Origin: Thermoanaerobaculia bacterium
GTDB taxonomy: Bacteria; Acidobacteriota; Thermoanaerobaculia; Multivoradales; JAIOJS01
NCBI GenBank assembly: GCA_030429235.1
Contig: JAUIDB010000005.1
Span: 62,001 to 126,000, forward strand
DNA length: 64,000 nucleotides
Direction of reading: 5' to 3'
Notes under the pieces: model-generated
What the model was told of the DNA's origin: nothing
The model's database searches: none
The model's input: the letters and a program-made list of their open reading frames with translations, nothing else
Shown here: one piece after another, positions 53,117 to 63,550 of the stretch
Numbering within the stretch: the first letter of the stretch is position 1
Layout of the letters: each line of letters opens with the position of its first letter
Translations under genes and position numbers: made by a program

Positions 53117-54295
53117 TCAGTCGGGGAAGCGGGAAGCGTCGAGGCCGGGGAGGATGCGCAGTGCGTTCTGGTAGTACAGCTTCTTCAGCACCTCGTCGGG
53201 AAGGTCCAGACCGTAGATCTTCCACAGGCCGTGACGCCGCCGATAGTAGTCGAAGTACTCGTCGTCCGTCTCGAGAACCCGAAAGTAGTAGGCGTACTCC
53301 GACGGAGTCCAGCTGTCCTTACCGAACAGCACCCGATCCTGGTGTTCGATGAAGAACTGCCGCGCGAAGCGGGGCTGGCGGCCCAGTTCGGCCAGCACGG
53401 CGCCGATCTCGGTGTAGACATTGGGCAGCTCGTCCAGCAGGGCGCCGAGCCGTCCCAAGTCGTTGCCCATCCAGCCCAGGTGAGCGTTGATGAAGGTGGT
53501 CTGCGGGTGGCTTCGGAAGACGTCGTGTTGTTCCGCCATCAGCGCTTCCCAGGAGGGGTTGCTGGCCGGGTCGCGGTACCGATCGGGCTTCTCGATCAAC
53601 TCGAGCAATCGTTCGTTGTCGCCGTCCTTGGGGAGCCAGAAGGAGGCCGGTTCGCCGGTATGGATAAGCACGGGGATCCCGAGTTCGCCACAGCGGGTCC
53701 AGATCGGAGCGAGGCGCGGGTCGTTGACCGGGACGCGCTCGCCCGCCGGGTCGCGGACCGTGAGGCCGAGGTTCTTGTAGATCTTCAGGCCGATGGCTCC
53801 CGCGGCGACATCCCGTTCGAGGCCGGCCAGGGTGCGCTCGACCCAACCGTCCGAACCGAAGTCGAGGAACGAGATGTTGGTAAACGACACGACGCGGCCG
53901 GGGGCATGGGCGGCGACGTTGGCCAGGCCCCGTGGCAAGTACTCCGGTTCCCGCAGGTCGAAGACCTCGGTGCCGTCGGGTAGCGTCACCCTCCGGAATC
54001 CGCGGCCGCTCAGGTTGACCATGATTCCCATGTTGAGGTCGTCCATGGCGGCCGTCAACACGGACAGGTCCTGCTCGGGCAGGCCCCACTGATGGTTGTG
54101 GACGTCGATGAACGGGTAGCGTGCCCTCTGCACCTGGTGCTCGGGAACGACCAGGGTCGAGGGCGGGTCGTACTCGTGGAATCCCGGAATGGTGACCTCT
54201 TCCTCCGACTGGCCGGCCACGGAGCCGGCGAGCGCAGCGAGGAAGACGAGATAAAGAAGGGAACGCAGGAAGGGCTGGGGCGAGTCGAACGACAT
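53117..54295 (-). CDS. secreted amidohydrolase (amidohydrolase 2/TIM-barrel family)
   Basis: 392 aa with a signal peptide ending near GSVAG (about 28). The TIM-barrel metal ligands are visible: HNH at 66-68 (FIDVHNHQWG), a Lys in LKIYKNLGL, His in VLIHTGEP, His in FINAHLGWMGND, and the final Asp in LFGKDSW. This is the amidohydrolase-2 (ACMSD-like) pattern, usually decarboxylases or hydrolases of cyclic or aromatic acids. Export to the periplasm is unusual for the family but seen in Acidobacteriota and Bacteroidota. CGGAGG lies 6 nt before the ATG. Confidence 0.85.
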   Translation of the reverse strand: MSFDSPQPFLRSLLYLVFLAALAGSVAGQSEEEVTIPGFHEYDPPSTLVVPEHQVQRARYPFIDVHNHQWGLPEQDLSVLTAAMDDLNMGIMVNLSGRGFRRVTLPDGTEVFDLREPEYLPRGLANVAAHAPGRVVSFTNISFLDFGSDGWVERTLAGLERDVAAGAIGLKIYKNLGLTVRDPAGERVPVNDPRLAPIWTRCGELGIPVLIHTGEPASFWLPKDGDNERLLELIEKPDRYRDPASNPSWEALMAEQHDVFRSHPQTTFINAHLGWMGNDLGRLGALLDELPNVYTEIGAVLAELGRQPRFARQFFIEHQDRVLFGKDSWTPSEYAYYFRVLETDDEYFDYYRRRHGLWKIYGLDLPDEVLKKLYYQNALRILPGLDASRFPD

Positions 54296-54339
54296 CGGAA
54301 ACCTCCGAGAGGGGGCAGTGGCGGTGGGGCCGGATGCTA

Positions 54340-56058
54340 TCAGCGCGGAGTCGGGACGACGAGAACGGTAGCGGCCCTGCGCACCTCACGGTCGGTCAGT
54401 TCGACCTTCCACCGCTTGCGATCGGCCTCGAGGCCGGAGCGGTCGACGGCGAGGACGTAGTAGCCAGCGAGGGTTCGCCCGAGTCGTTTGGCGGCGCGGG
54501 CGGGAAACTGGTTGGTCTTCTCGTAGGTCCCACCAGTATCTCGCGCTACCTGTTCGAGTCCCACCTCCAGCGAGTGGTAGTCGGCGTCGGTGGTGTCGAG
54601 CACGAACACCGTGACGTCGGCCTCGCGCAGCGCGGCGCGCGCGGGCTCGTAGTCGGGAGTCATACGGACTCCGCCGCGCCCGAAGCGGCCGAGCCCCCAC
54701 CCGAGGTAGAGCAGGGTCTTCTCACCCGAGAACTCGGCCAGCGCTTCGGCGGTGACCCGCAGGGCGTCCTCGGGGTTCGCCGCCCGTCGCGCGGCCTCGA
54801 AGTCGAGCACTGCCGCCAGCGACGGAGCGGGCTGCTTGCGCTCGGTCCCCAGGCCTCCGAATCGGATCGAACGATCGAGCGCTTCCAGGATTCGTCGCTT
54901 GTCGGTCGAGAAGTCGAGTCGGAGGCGGAGCTGCGAGTCGAACCCGACGACGCCCACCCGCGATCCCGGGGGGAGTCCGGCCAGCAGTTCGTCGGCGACC
55001 TGTTGGAAGCGCATCGCACCCCGGGTGTAGGAGGAGTCGAGCCCGGCCTGGACGAAAAACAGCACGAGCGGAGGTTCGGTGAGACGGGAGGGAATGGGAG
55101 CGACACGGCCGGCTCGCCGCACTCCGGCCATGGTCTCGGGTTGGTATCGCATCAGGTCGACCCAGTCCGCCGCCAGCACCGTCGTTTCCTGTCGACCGAG
55201 CCGCACCGAGAAGTCCTCTGGTTGCAGTCCGCTCACTGGTTCGCCATGGGAGTCCACGACGCGGACGACCAGATTGCTGATCTGGACGTCGATCACTTCC
55301 CCGAACCCTTGGTCGAGGGGATCCCCCGCGGTCGGCGCCTCCAGGGTGGTGGTCTCCCAGCGACCGATCGCGACCGCCGTCGACGGGGGAGTGAAGTGCG
55401 GAGGAAGAACCTCGTCGAGGGCGAGCCGGGTTTCGATCTCGACCCGCCAGATGGTGGGTGGGGGGGCGGCACCGCGTGCCGGGAGCCCCTGGTTACCCAT
55501 CGCCTGCCGCATGGCGGCCTCGGGTGAGTCGATGGTGGTCATGGTCTTGTGGACCAGGCCACTGGCCGCGTCGATCCACTGGTCCACTCGAATCGTGGGA
55601 TCGGGGTTGCTCTCGCCGTTGCCGGGTGGCAGCAGTATGGTCAGGCCATCCGCAGCGCGTGGACCGATGGCCAGGTCCAGGGCCTGTTCCAGCGTGCCGA
55701 CCTGGCCGTACCGTCCCGAAGCGCCATCCCAGACCAGCGTCTCCTGACCCTCGGTCCACAGAGCTCGCACCACGCGGTTGGGGTCGGCGCGTGGGAAGAG
55801 GAGGAGCTGGTAGCGCTCGGGCTCGAGCACCACGTCGAACCGCCACTGGGCCACCGGCTCGGTTCCTTGGTGCTGCTCGATGTGGCCCACCAGTCGCTCG
55901 CCAGTGGCGGAACTCGCGCCGGCCGGGGCCAGGAGCGCGGTCCAGAGGGTGGCCAGAACGGCGACCGTGCGACGGCAATGCCGGATCGCCGAGAGGCGAC
56001 GGATGGCACCTGGAGGCTGGGCCGCCGCGTGGAGGTATGGGATGGGTAGAGCGCTCAA
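54340..56058 (-). CDS. secreted VWFA-related domain protein (Acidobacterial type)
   Basis: 572 aa from TTG 56058; no ATG or GTG precedes the signal segment. A signal peptide (about 29-48) leads to an N-terminal region of about 200 residues of unknown fold, then the VWFA-related domain beginning VQISNLVVRVVDSHGEPVSGLQPEDFSVRLGRQETTV. This opening is typical of a large family especially frequent in Acidobacteriota. A MIDAS D-x-S-x-S is replaced by DSSYT in VQAGLDSSYTRGAM. Later blocks include ALDRSIRFGGLGTERKQ and VFVLDTTDADYHSLE. Probable role is surface binding or assembly; no partner is defined. Confidence 0.8.
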   Translation of the reverse strand: MSALPIPYLHAAAQPPGAIRRLSAIRHCRRTVAVLATLWTALLAPAGASSATGERLVGHIEQHQGTEPVAQWRFDVVLEPERYQLLLFPRADPNRVVRALWTEGQETLVWDGASGRYGQVGTLEQALDLAIGPRAADGLTILLPPGNGESNPDPTIRVDQWIDAASGLVHKTMTTIDSPEAAMRQAMGNQGLPARGAAPPPTIWRVEIETRLALDEVLPPHFTPPSTAVAIGRWETTTLEAPTAGDPLDQGFGEVIDVQISNLVVRVVDSHGEPVSGLQPEDFSVRLGRQETTVLAADWVDLMRYQPETMAGVRRAGRVAPIPSRLTEPPLVLFFVQAGLDSSYTRGAMRFQQVADELLAGLPPGSRVGVVGFDSQLRLRLDFSTDKRRILEALDRSIRFGGLGTERKQPAPSLAAVLDFEAARRAANPEDALRVTAEALAEFSGEKTLLYLGWGLGRFGRGGVRMTPDYEPARAALREADVTVFVLDTTDADYHSLEVGLEQVARDTGGTYEKTNQFPARAAKRLGRTLAGYYVLAVDRSGLEADRKRWKVELTDREVRRAATVLVVPTPR

Positions 56059-56109
56059 GTTCCTTCGACTGATACGGCGAAGGAGGCGCGGAGTTCTGCC
56101 GTCGTCGCC

Positions 56110-56856
56110 TCAGGCCTCGTCGTCGAGGCTCAGCGATTCGGGGTTGACGTTGCTCCACACCTTCTGGACGTCGTCGTGGTCATCGAGTTTGTCGAGCATG
56201 TCGGCGATCCGTCCCGACAGGTCGGAGTCGACCTCCATCTCGTTCGAAGGGACCATCACCCATTGGGAGTTGCTCGGTTCGACTCCGAGCTCGGTGAGAC
56301 CGTCGGTGACCGCGTGCAGCTCGGTGCCATCGGTCGTGATGATCCAATCCTCGCCGGCGTCATCGTAGTCCTCGGCCCCGCACTCGATCAGGAGCTCGGT
56401 GAGACGCTCCTCACCCGCGAGGTCCTTAGACAACGTGATCAGGCCCTTCCGTTCGAACTGCCACGCCACCGAGCCGTTCTCGGCCAGATTGCCGCCGGCC
56501 CGGGAGAAGAGGCTACGGATCTCCGCAGCGGTACGGTTGCGGTTGTCGGTCAGGCCCTCGATCAAGATGGCCACCCCGCCCGGTCCGTAACCCTCGTAGG
56601 TGAACTCTTCGTAGGAATCACCGTCCCCCGTGCCGGCTCCCTTGTCGATGGCCCGCTGGATATTGTCGGCCGGCATGTTGACGCTTCGGGCTTCGGTGAC
56701 GGCAGATCGTAGGCGGGGATTTGCGGCCGGGTCGGGGCCGCCGAGACGCGCCGACACCGTGATCTCGCGCACGATCTTGGTGAAGATCTTGGCCCGCTTG
56801 GCATCCTGGCGGCCCTTGCGGTGTTGGATATTTGCCCATTTACTATGTCCAGCCAT
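56110..56856 (-). CDS. yebC: YebC/TACO1-family protein
   Basis: 248 aa. It begins with the diagnostic MAGHSKWANIQHRKGRQDAKR and continues with FTKIVREITVSARLGG, NMPADNIQRAIDKG, YEGYGPGGVAILIE and GNLAENGSVAWQFERKG. Members were first called transcriptional regulators; TACO1 and several bacterial relatives are now linked to translation of difficult sequences such as polyproline. Length is standard. AAGGAGG lies 9 nt before the ATG. Confidence 0.96.
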   Translation of the reverse strand: MAGHSKWANIQHRKGRQDAKRAKIFTKIVREITVSARLGGPDPAANPRLRSAVTEARSVNMPADNIQRAIDKGAGTGDGDSYEEFTYEGYGPGGVAILIEGLTDNRNRTAAEIRSLFSRAGGNLAENGSVAWQFERKGLITLSKDLAGEERLTELLIECGAEDYDDAGEDWIITTDGTELHAVTDGLTELGVEPSNSQWVMVPSNEMEVDSDLSGRIADMLDKLDDHDDVQKVWSNVNPESLSLDDEA

Positions 56857-57150
56857 CGTCGAAGTCCTCCTTGCAGCCCTCGGGGGCAGCCACCGAATCT
56901 ACCACGCCGCGGGGCGCTGGAAACCGGGTCTCGAGAAGTCGTCTGTAACCTGGACGGCCACGGTGCGTTGTTAAGGGTGAGGCCCCGTGGCGGGTACCCT
57001 CTGGCTCCGGAGGTTGTGCGCCTCGGTGGCCTCGCTCTGTCCGATGCAACTCTGGCCACCAGCCAGACGTACCTCCTCTGCACAGTTCATTCCGGCAGAC
57101 CACGGCTGGACCTCGTTCGCCGTGGATCTCGAGACTCTTGAGGAGGCAAC
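56857..57150. other. intergenic region between yebC and the DUF2911 gene
   Basis: 294 nt with divergent genes at each end. It holds the yebC promoter, a GCCACGG/CCGTGGC inverted repeat (56957-56963 with 56985-56991, 21-nt loop) that could structure a 5' leader, and the GAGGAGG ribosome binding site for the DUF2911 gene at its right end. Frames that run through it on both strands have no gene-like features. No tRNA or small RNA was recognised. Confidence 0.5.
56896..56923 (-). promoter_or_regulatory. yebC promoter
   Basis: On the minus strand -35 TTTCCA (56923-56918), a 16-nt spacer and -10 TAGATT (56901-56896). The leader to the yebC ATG would be about 33 nt and contains the AAGGAGG ribosome binding site. 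Confidence 0.5.
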
Positions 57151-58182
57151 ATGAAGAAACTCTTGACCCTAGTTGCGATCGGCGCACTCTCTGCTCCGCT
57201 GGCCGCTCAGATCCCTCTCACCACGCCGCGGGTGAGTCAGAAAGCCTCGGTGATGCAGCGCGTCGGACTCACCGACATCACCGTCGAGTACCACCGGCCC
57301 GGCGTCAACGGGCGCGACGTGTGGGGCGGCTTGGTGCCGCTGGACCAGGTGTGGCGCGCGGGTGCCAACGAGAACACCACCGTGACCTTCTCGACCCCGG
57401 TGTCGGTCGAAGGTGAGTTGGTGCCGGCCGGAACCTACGGCCTGCACATGATTCCCAGCGAAGGCGACTGGACGGTGATCCTGTCCAGCGTCGCGTCGGC
57501 CTGGGGCAGCTTCAGCTACGACCAGTCCGAGGATGTAGCGCGCGTCATGGTGTCTCCGGAGGAGCATGCGGCGACCGAGCGGCTGACCTACAGCTTCGAC
57601 CAGCCCGAGGCCTCCAGCGTCGAGCTCGCCTTGACCTGGGCCGACAAGCGAATCCCCATCTACCTGGAGGTCGATCTCGCCGACACCCTGGTGGCGAGCG
57701 CGGCCGACGAACTGCGCGGCCTACCCCGCTTCGGGTGGCAGGGTTGGAACCAAGGGGCGGGGATCGCAGTCCAAGTTGGAAACCTCGACCAGGCGACCGA
57801 GTGGGTCGATCGGTCCATCTCGATGAACCGCAACTTCTCCAACCTCCAGACCAAGATCCAGATTCTGCAGGCGCAGGGTGAGTCGGCCGACGACCTGATC
57901 GCGGAAGGGATCGAGATTGCCAACGAGAACGAGCTCAACGCCTGGGGTTACACCCTGTTCTACGGTCAGAGCGATATCGATGGAGCGATCGAGGTCTTCA
58001 CTCTCAACACCGAGCGTCACCCCGATTCCTGGAACGTCTGGGACAGTCTGGCTGAGGCCCTCGCCGCCAAGGGCGAGACCGAGGCGTCGATCGCCAACTA
58101 CACCAAGGCGCTGGAGATGACCACGCTGGAACCGCAGAAGGCCCGCATCCGGCAGACGCTGGAGGGGTTGCGCGGCGAGTAG
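57151..58182 (+). CDS. secreted DUF2911/TPR protein
   Basis: 343 aa. A short signal peptide (cut near APLAAQ, about 20) is followed by a DUF2911 domain (RVSQKASVMQRVGLTDITVEYHRPGVNGRDVWGGLVPLDQVWRAGANENTTVTFS... through about residue 170). After it come TPR-like repeats (GNLDQATEWVDRSISMNRNFSN; SDIDGAIEVFTLNTERHPDSW). DUF2911 has no known reaction; the pairing with TPRs is common in Bacteroidota and Acidobacteriota. GAGGAGG lies 5 nt before the ATG, and a strong hairpin follows the stop. Confidence 0.85.
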   Translation: MKKLLTLVAIGALSAPLAAQIPLTTPRVSQKASVMQRVGLTDITVEYHRPGVNGRDVWGGLVPLDQVWRAGANENTTVTFSTPVSVEGELVPAGTYGLHMIPSEGDWTVILSSVASAWGSFSYDQSEDVARVMVSPEEHAATERLTYSFDQPEASSVELALTWADKRIPIYLEVDLADTLVASAADELRGLPRFGWQGWNQGAGIAVQVGNLDQATEWVDRSISMNRNFSNLQTKIQILQAQGESADDLIAEGIEIANENELNAWGYTLFYGQSDIDGAIEVFTLNTERHPDSWNVWDSLAEALAAKGETEASIANYTKALEMTTLEPQKARIRQTLEGLRGE

Positions 58183-58196
58183 GCGACTGCCTTCAT

Positions 58197-58244
58197 AGAT
58201 CGCTTCGGGGCCATCCGCAGGACGGGTGGCCCCAGGAGTGATCT
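58197..58244. terminator. long bidirectional hairpin between converging genes
   Basis: An 11-bp stem GGGGCCATCCG/CGGGTGGCCCC (58207-58217 with 58223-58233, one G-U) with loop CAGGA, flanked by a second paired segment AGATCGC/GTGATCT (58197-58203 with 58238-58244). It lies between the DUF2911 stop and the stop of the converging ATP-grasp gene. The T-run is absent, so termination in either direction may depend on Rho or on the hairpin alone. Confidence 0.55.
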
Positions 58245-58251
58245 ACCAGTT

Positions 58252-59493
58252 CTACTCGTATCGCAAAAGGCGCCACACGGCCTTGGCATCCTGCTTCATC
58301 TGCGCCTCGTCGGGGTGGATCAGGAAGACGTCGTAGGCCCGACTGTCGACGTCGACCGACAGGGGGGCAGGGGTTCCGACCGGGCGCACCAGCCCGAAAC
58401 CCTCGAACGACGGGAGGGCTTCGACCTCCCGCACACCGTGCACCGCACGGATTCTGGGGATGGGATATTCCTGAACGCCGTTGATGACGCGGGCCGAATA
58501 GCGGTCGTAGCGATCGAAGTCGACGTCGCGACGCGACAGCGGTAGGTCGGCGAGGTAATGGCAGGCCGCGAGTTCGAAGAGACTCCGGCCGTGGAGTTTC
58601 GAGGCCAGCATGGGCAGGCTGGCTCCTGACAGGCGGGCTCCGACCTCGATCAGGCAGGGGCCACGGTCGTCGACTTTGACCTCCATATGGATCGGGGCGC
58701 GACGAAGCTCGAGGGTTTCGACCACGGCGGCGGCGTAGTTGCCCAGGGCGCCGAAGACCGGTTGGTGAGAGGAGACCTTGATCGACTGGTGGTAGACGTT
58801 GGGGACGCCGCGATTGGATCGGCGGTCGTAGATCCAGATATCGGTGACGAGCAGATCGGACTTGTCGTCGACGATCCCGTTGACGGCGAACTCGCGACCG
58901 CCGATGAACTCCTCCAGCAGGACGCCACCATCGCCGCTGCGCAGGACCTCCTGGCACCGTGCGAGCAAGTCTTCGTCGCTGGTGACGAAGAACACGTTTT
59001 CCGACCCGGAGCCGGCCGTCGGTTTGACGACGATCGGCCAGCGGCCGAGGCGACGTTGGAAATCGAGGGCTCCGGCGGCGTCGTGCACCACGCGGGCGGC
59101 GTTGATGCGGACCGACCCTCGCTCTCTGAGCCACTGCTTCATGACTGCCTTGTCCCGGCAGCGTTCGATGACGTGGCGACCGTTCCATCCCAGGCCCAGG
59201 CGCTCGCCGAGGTCGGCCCCGAGCAGGACACTCTCCTCGTCCCAGGGGATGACCCCCTCCAGGTCGGGCCACTGGTGGGCGATCCGACCCGCCAGAGCGC
59301 CGAGCGACGGCGCCTGAGGAGCGAGGTACTCGTCGAGAACCCACTTGCCGAGAGTCTTCGACCACTTGTTCTGCCACAGCAGGTAACGGCCCTGACTGGA
59401 GAACACCGCGACCGCACCCTTGTTGCGCGCTCCGAGGAAGTTCATCAGGTGGGTTGGATACTCGCCGCAGGGGTCGATGATCAGGTAGGCCAT
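58252..59493 (-). CDS. ATP-grasp ligase, copy 2 of a tandem pair
   Basis: 413 aa from ATG 59493, with GAGGAG 7 nt upstream. It begins AYLIIDPCGEYP and contains the ATP-grasp parts: VVKPTAGSGSENVFFV, LLEEFIGGREFAVNGIVDD and the Mg-site PCLIEVGARLSGASLPML. The family joins a carboxylate to an amine via an acyl phosphate (for example dipeptide or carnosine synthetases, carbamoyl-phosphate synthase large-like enzymes). It aligns with the upstream gene along its whole length (shared VGARxxG, LHG, EVEALPSF). Ten bases separate the two. Substrates are unknown. Confidence 0.82.
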   Translation of the reverse strand: MAYLIIDPCGEYPTHLMNFLGARNKGAVAVFSSQGRYLLWQNKWSKTLGKWVLDEYLAPQAPSLGALAGRIAHQWPDLEGVIPWDEESVLLGADLGERLGLGWNGRHVIERCRDKAVMKQWLRERGSVRINAARVVHDAAGALDFQRRLGRWPIVVKPTAGSGSENVFFVTSDEDLLARCQEVLRSGDGGVLLEEFIGGREFAVNGIVDDKSDLLVTDIWIYDRRSNRGVPNVYHQSIKVSSHQPVFGALGNYAAAVVETLELRRAPIHMEVKVDDRGPCLIEVGARLSGASLPMLASKLHGRSLFELAACHYLADLPLSRRDVDFDRYDRYSARVINGVQEYPIPRIRAVHGVREVEALPSFEGFGLVRPVGTPAPLSVDVDSRAYDVFLIHPDEAQMKQDAKAVWRLLRYE

Positions 59494-59503
59494 CGTGGTC
59501 TCC

Positions 59504-60778
59504 TCACTCGAAACGCAGCCACTGGCGCACGGCGCGGGCGTCATGCTCGACCTGTTCCGCCGAGGGATGGAGCAGGTACACCTCGTAGGACTTGGTGTCG
59601 AGATCCCGGGTCATGGGCAACGGCATGCCGGGGTGGCGAAGGGTGCCGAAACCCTGGAAGGAGGGGAGGGCCTCGACCTCTTCCTTGCCATGAATCCGGC
59701 GAATCCGGTCCAGGCTTCGGGGTTGAATGCCCGACACGATTCGGCTGTGCAAGTGATCGTAGCGCGAGTAGTCGACATCGTCCGGGCCGAGTTCGATGCG
59801 GTCGACGTACTGTCCCGCTGCCAAGGAGAAGAGGTCGATTCCGTGCAGTTTGGAAGCCAGCATGGGCTGGTTCCCACCGGCAAATCGAGCCCCGACCTCG
59901 ATCAGGCAGGGGCCGAGCTCGTCGCACTTGATCTCCATGTGGACCGGGGCTCGTCGGAGATCGAGGGCGCGCACTACCGCGGCGGCGTAGTCCGCGAGGT
60001 CCCAGAACGGAGGATCTTCGGAGCCCACCTTGATCGACTCGTAGTAGAGGTTGGGGATACCGTGGCTCTCGCGCCGGTCGTAGTACCAACAGTCGGTGAG
60101 CAAGAAGCCGCCGAGGTTGTCGACGATGCCGTTGACCGCGAACTCGTCGCCGCCGACGAACTCTTCGAGGAGAACCTCCCCCGAACGGCTCTCGAATACC
60201 TCCTGGCAGGCGCGCAGCAGCTCGCCGCGAGTGCGGGCGAAGAAGACGTTGGTCGAGCCGGCCCCGCCGGAAGGTTTGACCACGATGGGCCAGCGACCCA
60301 CTCCATCCTGGAAGGCGATCGCCTCTTCGGCGTCTCGCACCGCGCGGCCGGCGTTGATCCGGAGTGCCGTCGAAGTCCGCAGCCAGTCCTTCATCACGCG
60401 CTTGTCACGGCAGCGCTCGATGATCGAGGGAGGGTTCCAGCCGAGTCCCAAGAGCTGCCCCAGCTGCGCGCCGAAGAGGATGTTCATCTCGTCCCAGGGG
60501 ATGACGCCCGCCAGTCGACCGCGCCAGGCCTCACCGATCTTCTCGGCCAGGATGCCGATGTCGACCGGCTCCGACTCCGGGGCGTAGGTGGCGGTGATCG
60601 CCTCACCGAACTGCTCCTGCCAGCGGTGCTCGAAGATCTTGGCCCGCAGCGGGTTCGAGAACACGGCCACCCCGACCCGGCCGTTGGCGGCGAGACAGTC
60701 GACGAATCGCTTGGCGTACTCGCCGACCGGGTCGACGATCAGGTAGTGACGCCGTTCGTCGGGGGAGGGGGAAGCCAT
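59504..60778 (-). CDS. ATP-grasp ligase, copy 1 of a tandem pair
   Basis: 424 aa. It begins HYLIVDPVGEYAKRF after a short polar N-terminus and shows VVKPSGGAGSTNVFFA, LLEEFVGGDEFAVNGIVDN, and PCLIEVGARFAGGNQPML. Both copies place a conserved IERCRDKxVMKxWLR helix before the ATP loop, and both end in a similar helix (DARAVRQWLRFE here). Two full-length ligases in a row, each with ATP-binding residues intact, suggest two condensation steps on related substrates or one complex. TAGAGT lies 6 nt before the ATG. The pair stands between a DUF2911 gene and sdhC, with no other biosynthetic gene in the group. Confidence 0.82.
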   Translation of the reverse strand: MASPSPDERRHYLIVDPVGEYAKRFVDCLAANGRVGVAVFSNPLRAKIFEHRWQEQFGEAITATYAPESEPVDIGILAEKIGEAWRGRLAGVIPWDEMNILFGAQLGQLLGLGWNPPSIIERCRDKRVMKDWLRTSTALRINAGRAVRDAEEAIAFQDGVGRWPIVVKPSGGAGSTNVFFARTRGELLRACQEVFESRSGEVLLEEFVGGDEFAVNGIVDNLGGFLLTDCWYYDRRESHGIPNLYYESIKVGSEDPPFWDLADYAAAVVRALDLRRAPVHMEIKCDELGPCLIEVGARFAGGNQPMLASKLHGIDLFSLAAGQYVDRIELGPDDVDYSRYDHLHSRIVSGIQPRSLDRIRRIHGKEEVEALPSFQGFGTLRHPGMPLPMTRDLDTKSYEVYLLHPSAEQVEHDARAVRQWLRFE

Positions 60779-60784
60779 CCCGAG

Positions 60785-60866
60785 ACTCTACCGGAACGTC
60801 GGGTCTCCTGGGAGCACGGTTTCGGTCGTCGACGGTGCAGTGCGAGGGCACCCCTGTGATAGGTTT
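60785..60866. promoter_or_regulatory. divergent promoters for the ATP-grasp pair and the sdh operon
   Basis: Minus strand: TAGAGT at 60790-60785, 6 nt before the first ATP-grasp ATG. Plus strand: TAGGTT at 60861-60866 preceded by TGA (extended -10), giving a leader of about 54 nt to sdhC. A GGGGC-GAC-GCCCC hairpin lies in that leader. Confidence 0.45.
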
Positions 60867-60926
60867 CCTACATCCGACGGGGCGACGCCCCCGTACGGCG
60901 GATCGCCGTTTGAATCGAGGGAGGCT

Positions 60927-61619
60927 ATGTCCTGGATCGTTGAGTTTTATCGTTCGTCCATCGGGCGGAAGGTGGTGATGGCCGTCAGCGGCCTGGCTCT
61001 CTTCGGCTTCGTGTTGATCCACATGGTGGGCAACCTCAAGGTCTATCTGGGGCCGGAGGCGTTCAACCACTACGCCGAGGGGTTGCGGACCATCGGCGAC
61101 CCACTCTTCGGCTACGGACAGCTGTTGTGGATCGCGCGGATCGGTCTCTTGCTCGCCGTCGTCGTACACATCCATGCGGCCTGGAAGACGACACAGGTTT
61201 CGCGGGCCGCCCGTCCCGCGGGGTATCAGCTGCGCCGGTCGGTGCAGCAGACCTACGCCGAACGAACCATGCGCTGGGGCGGCGTGATCGTGTTGCTGTT
61301 CATTCTCTACCATCTGGCCCACTTCACCTTCGGGCCGGACTGGGCGCATCCCGACTTCGTGCCGGGAGATCCCTACCACAACTTCGTGGTGGGCTTTCAG
61401 GTCTGGTGGGTGAGTGCCTTCTACATCGTGGCGCAGCTGTGCCTCGGTTTGCACCTCAAACACGGCCTGTGGAGTCTCTTTCAGTCGCTCGGGATCACCC
61501 CCGACCAGGACAGCGGACACGGCGACTGGCGGCGCACCTTCGCGACCAGCTTCGCCCTCGTCATCGTCCTCGGCAACATCTCATTCCCGCTCGCCGTTCT
61601 CGCCGGCGTGGTGCAGTAG
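60927..61619 (+). CDS. sdhC: succinate dehydrogenase cytochrome b subunit (b558 type)
   Basis: 230 aa from ATG 60927, with GGGAGG just upstream. Five membrane segments, each rich in the His residues expected for a diheme b558 protein: [41 protein letters not shown]. This single-subunit anchor is the Bacillus-type form used in three-gene sdhCAB operons; no separate sdhD is present. It carries electrons between the flavoprotein/iron-sulfur pair and quinone. It is the first gene of the operon. Confidence 0.93.
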   Translation: MSWIVEFYRSSIGRKVVMAVSGLALFGFVLIHMVGNLKVYLGPEAFNHYAEGLRTIGDPLFGYGQLLWIARIGLLLAVVVHIHAAWKTTQVSRAARPAGYQLRRSVQQTYAERTMRWGGVIVLLFILYHLAHFTFGPDWAHPDFVPGDPYHNFVVGFQVWWVSAFYIVAQLCLGLHLKHGLWSLFQSLGITPDQDSGHGDWRRTFATSFALVIVLGNISFPLAVLAGVVQ

Positions 61620-61630
61620 AGGGATCGACC

Positions 61631-63549
<1,919 letters not shown>

Positions 63550-63550
<1 letters not shown>

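Noticed and set aside
56821-57187. Frames on both strands through the yebC-DUF2911 gap
   Set aside because: They overlap promoters and gene starts and show no gene-like features.
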